Shown here piece by piece: positions 12,218 through 25,900 of a stretch of 64,000 bases of DNA (position 1 is the stretch's first letter; each line of letters begins with the position of its first letter). This stretch comes from Didymodactylos carnosus. Lineage: Eukaryota; Rotifera; Eurotatoria; Philodinida; Philodinidae. Location of the stretch: assembly GCA_905250885.1 (NCBI GenBank), contig CAJNOQ010000125.1, positions 1-64,000 of the forward strand, read 5' to 3'. Under the pieces are notes generated by a model. It saw only the letters and a list, made by a program, of their open reading frames with translations. It made no database searches and had not been told where the DNA came from. Made by a program: the position numbers and the translations under genes.

Positions 12218-13965
12218 GTCCAATGATAATAACAGAAGGAATTGAAACTTTTTGAGATAATTGTGGAATGTTTTTGCTTATACTGTCCTAATCGATAATG
12301 GTAATATCACAACACTGTGATTTGCTGTTATTGTTTTCAATAGATACTGATAAAAACAACAAGAATCGGTAAATAAAAAGAAAAATATCCGCTTTAAACG
12401 CGGCATCTAAAATAAATATAAAGTCTAATATTAAATCTCAGTCGTTCATACAAAATCATCATATATTTAAAAAACGTTCTAAAAAAATGATTCTTTGGAA
12501 AAATTCTTCAGAGTGCTTTCTCCCTTCCTCAATCCCATTTTTTGATCTCGTTCGTGTCGTATATATAAAAGTATAGGCTGAATAACAGTTGAAAATAAGT
12601 AATTATTACTCTGGTTGTTAATTGATAAGGTTTTGATGATATTCTATAGTGTCATCATGTTCAGTCTTTTCCCTTTTTTTTCTCACACATTAATATTTCT
12701 GTTTTGTTTCACACCTTCGTGAATAGTAGTTGTTAAAATATTCATGTAACTTCCAATATGCCCACATAATGAGCAAGAATGAATAAACTAAAAAAATTTT
12801 GTTAAATAAAGTTGACTTTTTTTGACAGAAAATATTGGTACAATGATATCTGAAAATATTAGTTTTGTTATACTACCAGTAGCAAAAAATGACATCTAAA
12901 TGATTGACATAGGCAAAAAAGATTTACTCTTTCAAAATATATTTCGAAAATGCTACTAGTTCATGTTAATGAATTAAAAAACTTAAAAATTCCAAAAACC
13001 GTTTTATTAGTTGGATGTTTTTTACTATTGTTACTTAACAAAAACTTTATCTACGTTAAAAATGTTTACAGAATATACACCGTTCTATGCTCTATTTAAA
13101 TGTCGTAAAAAAAAATCGTCTTTTTCGGGAAATACAATATCATCAGAGATCGATCATTGAAAATGACTCAGTCAGAGAAATTATTTGAGATTAGAATTGA
13201 AAACTCAGTAAAATCACATATATTCCATCAGTTCTTTTTTACAAACTATTATTTTTAACAGAAAAATATTCTTTATAATAAACAGATTAAATTTTAAATC
13301 ATAGAAAGTAGCATTTTTCTGAAATTTATTTATTATATTCGAAATGTCCGCATTACATAACATATAATCTAGTGATTTTTTAATGATTCCTAAAGATACT
13401 ACTCTAGCAGTCATATATTTTTTCATCAAGCAAAAAAAGTTATGATTATCATTACGAATATGTTGAATAAAAATTCAATTAAATATCTGAAAATGTTGAA
13501 ATATCGTAAAAATGTTTGACTAATTTTGCTAATAATTTGTAATTTTTAGAAAAAAATATATTTTTCCTCTCTCAAACTATGAAGTTCGATGAAGCGTACT
13601 AGACGACATAACTCTATGCATGCAATTTATATTTTTCATCGAAGAAAAATAAATTTTTCGTATATTTAAATTTTCAAATGTAAAAGATTAATTTTTCTCC
13701 ACAAAATGAGACAAAAAAAAAAAAGTATACATATTGCATCATTTTGCTACGAATATTATTCTTAAAGTTTTAGAAATAATTCACATTTTGGCCGACTTAT
13801 AAAAAAACAACAACAACATAGAACAGACTAAATTAATAAATAGAAAAATCACTAGCAATTCACGAAAATAAAGAAATAATAAAAGAAGTTCTCTCAAAGA
13901 AGAAGAGGCACCGGGCACTGTTGAATTTTTTTTTTTTTTTATTTGTGTATTTGAGACGAGTATAT
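12218..13965. other. Intergenic between coiled-coil gene and SARA 3' end
   Basis: AT-rich and without exon-like frames. It must hold the promoter of the coiled-coil gene and the 3' UTR of SARA. Long A/T homopolymers (for example near 13710 and 13930) are the only visible structure. Confidence 0.6.
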
Positions 13966-16900
13966 TCACTCAATTAAATAAAAGATTAACTCTAAGACCA
14001 ATGATAGTTGTCCGATATGTTCGGCAGCGTTCATTATAATTGGTACAAGTACATCATCTAACTGACTTAAGAAAAATTGTGATAATTGTTCACCATTTGA
14101 ACCAGATAAATAAAAAGCCTAAAAATAGAATACGATTCACAATGAGAAACAAGTGAAAGGGAAAGAACAATCATTATTAATTCTCGCGAGGGAACCGCCC
14201 GATAAAGGGCGGGAAACGCTCCGTTTCTAACGAGTTATACCTCAATCGATAGAGTATATCGAGCTAGTAAAAACCTTAAGAGAGTTCGGGTTCATGGCTT
14301 TTGAAGACCCGGTTTTCTGGAAAACCAGTTTTTCAGAAACTCTAAAAAACAATCAAAATCTTTCTTAGTGAAGCATGATTGTAGCGCACACATTTCTGAT
14401 TAAAACGAGGCATCTCCCAGCTCTACACGACCTTTCTTTGTAAAGTTATAGAATTTACAAGAAAAGCCCTAAATTAATTTCTTCCTATTTCTGGAGCTTT
14501 GACCTGACAATGAACATTTAGGGCTTTTATTGTAAATTCTATAACTTTGCAAAGAAAGATCGTGTAGAGCTGGGAGATGTCTCGTTTTTATCAGAAATAT
14601 GTGCGCTACAATCATGCCTCACTAAGAAAGATTTTGATTGTTTTTAGAGTTTCAGAAAAACTGGTTTTCCAGAAAATCGGATCTTCAAAAGCCATGAACC
14701 CGAATCCTCTTAAGGTTTTTACTAGCTTGATATACTCTATCGATTGAGGTATAACTCGTTAGAAACGGAGCATATCACCTCAGATGGTTCCCTCGTCAGT
14801 TAGATAAGAAGATGTCAATCAATAATCAGATAATAAAAAAGTAATCAATTATCAAACTAATCATAGATGTTGATGATAGACTTTACTACTATGAACGGTA
14901 AAGAATCTCTTATTTAAAATTCTCAACGATTATCAATAGTATCAGCGATTACAAAATTCCTATGTTTTATCTTTTATATAATTGTACGTACATTTTCTCT
15001 ATCGATTGTTGCTCTTAGACCAATTTTATAACAATTTGCTTCCTTTAATTGATCCGATACAGGTGTCAGCGCTTGAATAAATCCTTTTGCAATTGTATCA
15101 GCTAATTTTGTGGGATCAAGAGAATGTTCCGTTGTAGTTTGTAAACGTCTCATAAAATTATCACAATCAATAAAATAAATATCTGTCCAACGTAAATTAT
15201 GGTGTGTATTATTGGCATGTTGATGTGTGAGTGAATAATGAATACGCGAATTTTGAATACGATCCATTGGAAAATAATCGATTGGAGACCGTATACTAAA
15301 TAGAAAAAAAGAAGTCTATGTAATGTAATGAGATAAAACTAATGTTAATCATGTATGGGTTCACGATATCATACCCTAGATTAATATCTCTATCATTTTC
15401 TATCCATATGAATTCAACCAATTGTTCAATAGGATCTGAATTAAAATTAACATTTTCATTATGTTCCATTAGTTGCTGTGGGAGCACCACTGATTTATTT
15501 GATATAATTGTATAATCTTTCATATCTTTTAGTGCTTGTTTTAACAACTTTAATGTTTCAAGGTCAACTTGTACCATCACACCATCTTCAATTGTTGATG
15601 ATTTACCGTAACTTCCACCACCTACACCTAGACTTCCACTAACAGGTGAATAGCCAGTTGGTGGCGATGATGTAGGAGATAGTGAACGTAGACTGGCATT
15701 GATAACGATGAAACTTGAACCTGTCGAGGAACTTAATGGATTTTTCTTTAATGTAGGATCTGTTTTGATAACTTGTGTTGAATATTGTTGATCATCTGGA
15801 TTCTGAACAGCTACAAGATGTTGTTGTACAATTTGGTTTAAACATCCACCAAAACTCAGCACGTGTGCAAGACTTTGATTTAATCCTTTTACAATTTCTT
15901 CGTAACGATTACGTGGAATACGAACTGATACACTTCCATGTTCTTTAATAGTTATTGTTAAGCCACGGACAGTAGGTAATGTATAACTATAGGAACGAAA
16001 ATCCTATATAAAAGAAATATATAGAAAATTTAAACGATTTAAACAAATTAGCTTTTAACACTTACACATAATAAACTGAGGATGGTGTGTCCAACTTCAC
16101 CATAAACAGGTTCACGATTAGCTACGCCAAATAGTGGCCATGGATAATCTAAAATGAATAAATCAACTAATTTTTTTTTTGTCTACTACTAATATTATAC
16201 TTACATTGATATTGTAAACCAAATCGAAACATAACTCTCAATGGAAACACATTTGCCCACGGTAGTTCCCATCGATTAAGCAAGATTCCAAATAGATACG
16301 GTGGTTCGGGTAAAAATAAATTTTCTATACATTGATTATTCCGTTGAATATATAAAAAACCACAATTATCTTTTGAACCCAAAAATTCTCCATCAACGCA
16401 TGATGATATGCCCCATGGACGAATAAATATACCTACATAAAATTATACATTGACACTAAATATTATCTAAGTAATAGTTTTTCGGTTTAACCGCCATTGT
16501 TATGTGAGAAGTATTTTTAAACGATGTGCAATAGATATGACGTTTTAAAATAAAACAAAAAATATATAACTTTTAACTAAAATGTTGTTATCAAATGTAC
16601 GATTTAAATAGGATGTCTATGTCATTTACAAATCAATTACAACATTTGACCAGTGATTACTCGATTAATTGTTACAACGCACTAGAGACGACACTTTTAA
16701 AATATTTCGTCCACGAATTTCATTTTCTAGATTCGTGTAACAAATCCAGCTTCTTATTTTCTTTCTCATTTGTTTAATATTATAATTCTCGTATGTTTTC
16801 CTGTTTCCAACAGGCAGTTCATCTTCCTCAATCGTTAGGTCAGATGAAAATGATCTGAATTGTTATTTGAGAAATCAAATGAGGAGCCAACCGTGTTAAC

Positions 16901-19900
16901 TAAAAACTCGCCCAGAATTAGAATATTAAACATCCCGACTATATCTTCGCAGCATTCTAAAAAAAAATCCATATTAAAATAAGATGGTATAAGTCGGTTG
17001 CAAAATAGCCAGATTGATTCCTCTTCTAAGACTTTTCCGATTCGTCTTATGCTCTTCCGTTTTATATTAAGACGAATCGATCCGATTATTTGGCAACCGA
17101 CTTATGCTGTCTTATTTTAAAAGGAACAAACTTATTTTTCTTACTTTAGCATGAGCTAGCTATTTTTACATCTGACTATTAGAAGATGAAGGGTAGTCCT
17201 GTCCTGTTGGAGGGCTGTGAGAGCATTTCAATGATTTTAGTAAGAAATCCAAATAAATTGACAAGCAAGTTTTTTCAGAAAGATCATACATACGAGTGGC
17301 AAACACAAAACAAAACAAATAAATGATTTTTTATCGTCAATTATAGAAGTAATACAGAAAAATGGCTTGCAGAAACAAGCATCTTAAAATAAAACGGATG
17401 AAAAGAACTAAAGCGGATAATATAAACTGAACTTTTTCCAGACTACACTGTTCAATATAATGCTCAATATCAAGACACCATCAAAATATCATCGTTGCTG
17501 TTACAATACCAGCAACAAGAAATCTAGTTACAATAAAACGATAACTATTGGCTACGATGGGAATAGAAATTTAATAAAATATAATAAAAATGACGAATAT
17601 TGAGAGTTATGAAACAAAACAACAATGGTATAAAGATGAGTGATCAGAAAATATATTCTTGTTATATTCAAGATATTTTTCATGTTAATGTGTGTAAGTC
17701 CTCTTACATATTAGTTATAAACTAGTATTAAAAATCACTTTTAGTGTTGCTTTTTTTTTTCATATAAGAAAATTCTAAACATCATTCTTCTGTTTTTGCT
17801 TTTCTCGTTTTAATTATCTGTCACAAATACCAATGTCTCTCTCTATATATAGCTACTTTTTTCAAATATATAAAGTCTATTCTTGATAATGATGCTAGAA
17901 TAGTAATCGAAAGTTCTTGTAACTTCGTTTATTCATTATTATTTTCCACTACTGTTTCAATCAGACTTATAGAATAATTAGATAGTAAAAAAAATCTGCA
18001 TACTAACAGAGTAGATGGGAGAGCTAAAAAAAAACGCAGTATAATTTTACCTTTCATTGCTTCATTATAAATCTGATTTATATGTAAAAGAATCTCATTG
18101 ATAATATCACGAATTGTTGATCTATGCTGTTGTTCATTATCAATTTCAATTTTTTCACATTCAATTATGTAAATAATTTCATCTTGACTCACTGTACATA
18201 GACCACGTGTTGAATAAACCCAACAGAGACGATTTACACAACATGATACTAAATATACAATTAGAATTTAGATTCCTACACATCAAACATATTTACGGCA
18301 AACTTACAATTAATAATTTTAATTAAAACAATAAGATTTGAATTGATTCGAATTGTCAATGGTAATTCATTTGGATCTAAATAAATAGAGAGCGTACAAA
18401 TTGAACAAGAATAGAATCGATAAAAACAAAACAAAAAAGAATTCAAATAAAAAATACCTTGAAGTTTATGTAATCGTTCTTCTGTCTCATCAAACGATAA
18501 TTGAGCTAAATTAAAAATAAAAGTGATTTTTACATGCAATATATAGTTTAGATATATTTCTTTCTTTAAAACAATCATGCTTATGTGTAAAAAAGCATGC
18601 AAAAAAAACAAAAAATTATATTCATCTACATGAGAGTTTTTTTTGTTTTTACAAACCTGGCATAAACTGTTTAATTGCAACATTTGCTGTAGTAGTAGCA
18701 GTAGGACTTGTTTTAGATTTTCGTAAATAATGTAAACCATTATATTTGGATAGTGTAGTAGCACTCGCTGTAGATGTTCCAGAAGCGTCTCCATCATTCG
18801 ATCCCGGTTTTATACCATCTTCAAATGTTACTGATTTTTTTAAATCACTACGATTACTTCCTACAAAACGGACAGAGAGGATTATATCGAAAACAATTAA
18901 CGTCAGTTGTTTTCATTATTTATGTCAGGCAATATTTTGTGACTAGATTTTGTTCAGTTTTTTTTTTTGTTTTTGTTTTTTAACAGAAAAAAACACGACA
19001 AACGAAGTTATTTTCTTATAATATTCTCAAATTTTCTTTATTTTGTATTTATATTCTAGACGATCATTTCACTTTTTTTAAAAAAGAGACGAGCAAAAAA
19101 TACCACACAGGTAATAGTAATTATGAATTTAGATTCATAGAACTTATATATTAGATATTAATTTTTGTGGAAAAAAACCGTTATTAAATAAGTGTTTTCT
19201 TAAATATAATTTTCTTCTTTCTAATATCTTAAAATTTGCAGTTCGAATTATTTCATTTTACACAGTTATACATGATAAGGTGTTCTTCTGCTTATTTCTT
19301 TAAAATGTACAAAGTGTCGCTATCGTTAATAATTTGTACACTTCATGAAAAGAATGCTAGCAATAATGGTAATTTTACAAAAGAATAAATTAATATAACA
19401 AGAAAACATGGCGTTAATATAATTTGAGGGAAATGAAAAGGAAAATTTATTTTACATGAATAATTTTATTTTTAAAAAAAGGAATCTATATTGTTTTATT
19501 GGTAAAAAAATAAAAAGAAACCAAGGAAATATTCTACGGAGAGATAAACTGATGAAAGCTAGTGAAACTTGTTTTTTTTTTTTTGTTGTTGTTTGAAAAT
19601 ATTTTACGTCATCTAGAACTCAAAAACAAAGTAATTTTCCCAAGTAGATAAGAAGCTTAATATGCTGATTTCTTTGCCTTCATATCTAATATGAAAGATC
19701 TCTCGTGTGTGTCTGTCCTTGTTATTCTAATCAAATCGCTAAGTAAAAAAAACTGACAACGTTTATTACAAGATTCAAATAACGACAGTTGATAGTCTTC
19801 CATTTGTACAAAATAAACACAACAAGAAAAAAAAGAAGGTAGTATAGTGGTAGAAAAGAAGTCGCAAATATGGAATCGGTATATACACAATGAAATACCT

Positions 19901-22900
19901 TCACTCGAATTTGAGTTTCAATAATAATAATAATAATAGTCATGTTTTCATGTTGGTTACCATGTTTTACAATACACAGCAGTAGGTCTCTTATTCGTAA
20001 GACACAACGGGAAAATGTTTTTTTTTTCACAAAAATATTTCTGCGAGTATAAAATTTTTCATATTAAGGATTAAAACGCTTTGTAAAACATTTCTGTTTT
20101 ATTATCATCATCTTCTAGTTAAATAACAAATATGGCAACAACTTATGAATACACATATGAATATGACACAGCTGACCAAGGAAAACGTGGTAAAGCAGCC
20201 ACAACAACTTATTCAGGCTCAACAACAAATCGTTCAGCAAATGATCCATTAGCAAATTTACAACACGATCGAATATGGCATAAATTGTATGATCCGTCAC
20301 ATCAAGATAAAGCAAACCATGAAACAGAAATTCAAGTAAGTCTAACTAATACCATCGTTTTATACCGTAGTAAGTTCTAGTTTAATTCGATAACTCTATC
20401 GGTACATAAGTATATATATATACACTCTGTTGGTTATTAATATGTAATTTGTATTCTCGAGAAAAGACACTTGAAATTAATTTCATAACTAGATATTATA
20501 GACAAGATCGTAGCTTGATCTTGCTTAATCGGTTGAGCAAGGATAAAAACTTATCGAAATGAAACATAAATTTGTTTTTCAAAAATTTTATGTGACTGTG
20601 TTTTATTTTCAAAAAACAATTTGCTCAAGGAAAAATAAAAAACTCTCTAAAAGCAAGACTGAAATTACCTCTAGGCCTCTGAATTTAGGCTTTTTCGATC
20701 AAATAAGCGACAATGACCAAGAGGACTAAACACTGGGATATATGATCCCGTTTTTTTGAAGATTCTCAATGATGGATTTTTACTCTTACGAGATTTTCTT
20801 CAAAGATTCATTGAGCTCACTCAACGAAACTTTGGTTGACAAAATAATTCAGTACTCTGCAAAGCGTGAGTGTCAAGACACGAATTTAACTGAAGAGCAC
20901 AATTCGTACTAATAGTCGGTGAACACATTTTTCTTAAATGGTCACGAAAAAACATCCAATATAAGATCAAAATTGTACAAAAAGGTCATACCTGCTAAAC
21001 GATACAACCAAAGAATGAGATGTAAAGTCTTTTGATCCAGCAATTTTGCTAGTGCTACGCACATACAAAACATCAACTTATAAGATTGATTCTAAGTGTC
21101 TTTTCAATGAGTAATGGATTGTATACATACGATCCACAGTAGATAGCCACGAAAAAATAGAAATAAATAGATAATGATGGGCGGCTCCTTTTTAACCACA
21201 AATATTTAGTCGACACTGGCGCAGTGAAACTTATTGTACCCAAGGTAATTCTGAATCACCGTTTTATTTACACTATGTATGTATATTTAAATATTTTTTG
21301 CACTTGAAATAACTTCATACTTGTTTTCCTCATCATAGTTGTTCGAGATGTCTTAACCCATGATCTTTATTTCAACAACTTCCACTACAGAATTGTCAAG
21401 ATCGTGTCTTTACTGAGAGTATAAACAGAGTGATTCTGAGGCAGGGAAATGGTCAGTGAATATTATTAAGTGCGAAGGTATACGCCTTGCCCTCTATTTG
21501 CAATAGATGTCGTTGTAATTCTATAAAGGGCAAACTTGACGATCAAGGTAAACTGAATTGACGATGATGAACAGGAATGTTGTCAACGTCGGTGAGATTT
21601 TTATTTTAGCTTGTCTTAACCAAAACTGACAGACACTCGACTTGCAACATGAACCGAGATCACTTTTCGACTGATCTAATTAAAAAAAGATTATCCCGAA
21701 CATGAATGTTCTTCATTCACTGATGGTCAACTCAGCATCTGAATTGTCTTAACGCCACTGATGTTGCTGACATCGAATGAATTATACTCTATAACTGGCT
21801 AATAATATTGCATAGCCCGTAATGGTATCATTTCCAGATGATTTTAAAAGTTAAAAGTCAACGGTTTTCCACAAAAACTTAAAACCTGATTCAAAAGTTA
21901 GAACGTCTTACGTTAGTTTTACGTTAATTAAGTACACCCCATCTTCTTTCTGTTCCAGAAGAACATAGTGATATGAATATATTAGCAAAAGCAAAGACTC
22001 CATTTCATTTTGTTTCTGTTCGCGAGATAATAATGTTCTCATAACACTGATCGAGACTTTATTCTCGCAAGCTGCTTTTGTTAACTTTATTTTTGCCAAT
22101 ATGTTCTTCTTGAACAAAAGATGCGGTGAACAGTGCTCAGTTAACGCGAAATTAAGATAAGACATTCTAACTTAAAACTGTAACTATTTTGAATTTTTAA
22201 CTAAAAGTTAAAAGACTTATGACTACATATAATTGAGGAACTTTTAAAATCTTCAGTGAAGATATGATGCTATCTATCGTTCTGAAATTTGTCGTTGACA
22301 TTTGTAAAAGGATATGAAAAGGACGTAGACTTTTTTTCGATAGTTTTTAAACTCATCGTCTGATCATTTTTTGACTAATAAACATGTTATATAGCAGATA
22401 TTTATATGTACGATCTATTCAGCCAAACGGAACAATAGTGGGTCGATACAACACAAAGATTTTGATTGTTTATTAGGCGAGGAGTGGGCTAAAGCTTTAG
22501 CGGAAGGAAAGCGGTAAAAAAATGATCCTACGGAAGTGGTCAACAAGAAAAAAAAAGGTTCTATGAAACTTATATGCAACATCCAGTCTGACCCTGTGAT
22601 ACAACGAGAATATTTTGGACGATAGAGAAATCTTTGTAACTGATACAGTTTTTTAAAATCAAATTTCAAGTTGTTTCAAAAATTCACGTATAAAATAGCG
22701 TTACAGTAGAACAGTGTCATTTTACAACAGTCAACCACCATTCACGTCACTTTTTTTCGTCTTTGAGAAGAAAATAATTTTTATAAATTTAGTGAATATA
22801 GCACCAAAAAAGGTAGTTGTATCGGCAACCAAATAGAAGTGTCTACTTAAAAAAATAAACAGTTTGAAAAATATTTGAGTAGTAATAAGTATAACGACGA

Positions 22901-25900
22901 CCCCTCTTGTTCATTTTGAAAATACAAAACAAAAAAAAAAATAATAACCGTCGCGAAGGAAATCGGCACATACATCAGAAGAAGAGGCTTGAAGAGCGGA
23001 AACTATGTCAGAGACATTTTCATCACTGATTATTAGACTATTTTCTCTACTAGTGCTTTCATCATTTCACTGTACACTTCAAATCATAATTCCTTCAGAA
23101 TTTATAGAGTATATAAGATTGTACTCATTTATCTGTAATGTTGTCTATAAAGATTAAAAAGATTGTATAAATTGTCTACTATTTTACATTGTTTTATTTG
23201 TAACCAAGTATTATTATTATTAGACTGGATATTACAAGCAAAATTTTTGCGTGTTATTTATTTGGAATGACACACCACATTTCTAATTTTTTTGATAATT
23301 GAACATGCGTTCGTATCATTTCAAGTAAAAAACAATACATTCAAAGGTTTTTTTTTCATATTAAACATAAACTTTTGAGAGCTCTTTTTTTTTTTCTTTT
23401 TTTTGGCATATACTTACTACATTTACATAGAAACACCTTGCTCTATATAATTTATTTATTTTTTGACAATTAAGACTCTGTTATAATAGAAATCAAAACA
23501 TCTCATACTTGACAACAGAAATGAGAGAAAGAAAAAAAAACTTTTGAAATTTTTTAAAAGTTCCCAAGTGAAAAAAGAACATAGAATTTTTTTGTTTTGC
23601 TTTATTCCACTTTAAAAAAAAATAATTAAACAGTTTGTTTTTAAACCACAATAATGAGAGACAAAAGAAAAAATTCCAATAGTGCCATCAAGTCAAATTG
23701 TCACGTTGACTAACAATAATAGAAACGCGCTCTTTTCTTTTTTCGTCTATATGTTTACCGAGTATAGTAATGACGGTAAAAATAAAACTGATTGTCTTTT
23801 TACTCGTTTTCTTTGCGCTCTAATTGTTCCTTAGTATTGGATCCGTATGATTTCTTTTTTTCTCTCATGTCTACTTCTTTTTTTCTGATTGTTCTTTTTT
23901 TTTTTAAAAACAGAGAAGAAAATATAAAAATTCTCGACTTTAAAAAAACTCTTGAAATAGAAATTTGATATTCAGATTACACAGAAGACAAACGCAATAG
24001 ACTAACGGTAATATAAAGAATTTTTTTCTTTTTTCTTTTATTCGTCTTTTTTCTTATTCTTCTTCTTCGTATCAAATCATATCCTATGTGATATCAAACA
24101 GAGTAAAGAAAAAAAATTCATTCGTTAAATATACAAAAAAAAGAAAAGAAAATATCACTTTTTGTACAACTACAACAAAAATATAGAATAAAACAACTTA
24201 GTAAATTGACGATCAGTAACAACATTAAATCATGTATTTTAGTGAAGATGTTCGAGACATCTCACGCTTCGATGTATGTAGATTATTATAATTATTTTTT
24301 TGTACTAAATTTCATATTTGTTGATTGAATTTCTCAAATTTTGATAGTATCTGTACAAAATATGCTTTAATGGTGTAGAGACACATACAAAATTTTCTGA
24401 ACTAACTAATCTAATTTTAAAAAAACAATAACAATAATCATGAGATGAGACAATAGTATAATTTATTTTTTTTGTTCATATATTTTAAATAGAAAATGGC
24501 TCGTCGACAAGATCGAAAAGTAATTAAAATTGAAGCTGCCTACGGTTCTGATCGTCAAACATTTATTGTTAAACGAAATTATGATTTACGTGTTCGTGAT
24601 GTACAAGAAGATGCATCAAAAGCATTTAAAATGCCTGTTGATCAAATTATTTTATATTGGAAAGTAAGTTAAATATAAAAATAAAATAATGAAAAAATTT
24701 TTTAAAAAATAATTTTATTTTTTTTTTCTCTCAAACAAAAAAGGGTCGAAATATTTGTGATACACCAAATGAACTTCTTGAAACATTGGGTATAGAAAAT
24801 AATCATCAAATGCGTGTTTGTCGAGAAGATGATCCTGTTCAACGTAATAGAAGAAAAGAATTACGTTCATATACAGATTATACAAATCAACAAGATCCCT
24901 ATGGTGGAGGACAAACAATGTATCAACAACAACAAACAAATTATCCAAATCAATATCCAAATTATCAATCTTATAATAATGATCAATACAGTACAAGTCC
25001 ACGGTAAGATTAAACAAAAACAAAAAAATAAATTTCTAGAATAGAACGAAAAACTCAATAAAATTTAACATCAATTTTTCAGTTGTCATTGTACATGTTC
25101 GGGTTCTCATCATAATTATCCTGTTACTAATAATTGTAACTGTTATTGTCATCACAGTCCGTAAGTGTCAAAAAAAAAAAAGAAGAGAAAATGAGTTCCT
25201 ATTCCCTATACTAACAAGTCAAATCATTTTATATTTACTTTATTATTCTAGACGTCAATATTATCAGATGTAGATATATGAAAAGAAAAAGGACTTCCTT
25301 TATTAAAATATTTTGAAGTGCTCTCTGATTTTCATATTTAATAATTAATTATTATTTTTCATCAAATAAAAAAAAAAAAACAGAGAGAAAAATTTATTAT
25401 CTCTTTTTCCTTTTTTTCTCTCTCTCCCTCTCTCTCTCTCTCTTAATTTTTATTTGTACCGATTTATGCATATTTAACAGTGTTATTCCCCAATTTCCTG
25501 CTTTCTGACTAACACTAATCATTTCTATTTCTAGTACCACTTATTATCAACAATTAACTCAACAATCTCAGCCAACAAATTATAGTGGTCAACGAGGATC
25601 GAATTTTCTTCTTAATTTACAAATTGGTTTTGGTGATCGTCTCGAAGGATTAGTAGTTGGACGTCCACATCCCATTACTATCTATGATTTACAAATGGAA
25701 TTACAACAACGTTTTAATATACCCGTATTAGATCAAAATGTTGGATATAATGGAATATCATTAACACAATTTCCACCTGATGCACCATTAGAATCAGTTG
25801 GTATTGTTAATAATTCATTTATCTCTTTATGGTATAAAAATGTAAATCAAAATAGTGGACAATTACAACAACAAAATGATATGTTTACACCTCGACAACA

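Larger units (their letters stand above)
20336..24492. other. Intron (or spacer) of the first ubiquitin-like gene
   Basis: No exon fits in frame between 20335 and 24493. It carries the retroelement-like scrap, a second copy of a dispersed repeat near 21850-21890, and a possible inverted-repeat element (21893-22175). From 23300 to 24200 it is dominated by poly-T and TTTC tracts, more like intron or UTR than gene. Confidence 0.5.

Noticed and set aside
19657-20030. Minus-strand frames rich in Phe/Tyr/Ile
   Set aside because: Low-complexity intronic sequence; no splice fit with SARA exons 6 and 7, which join directly.
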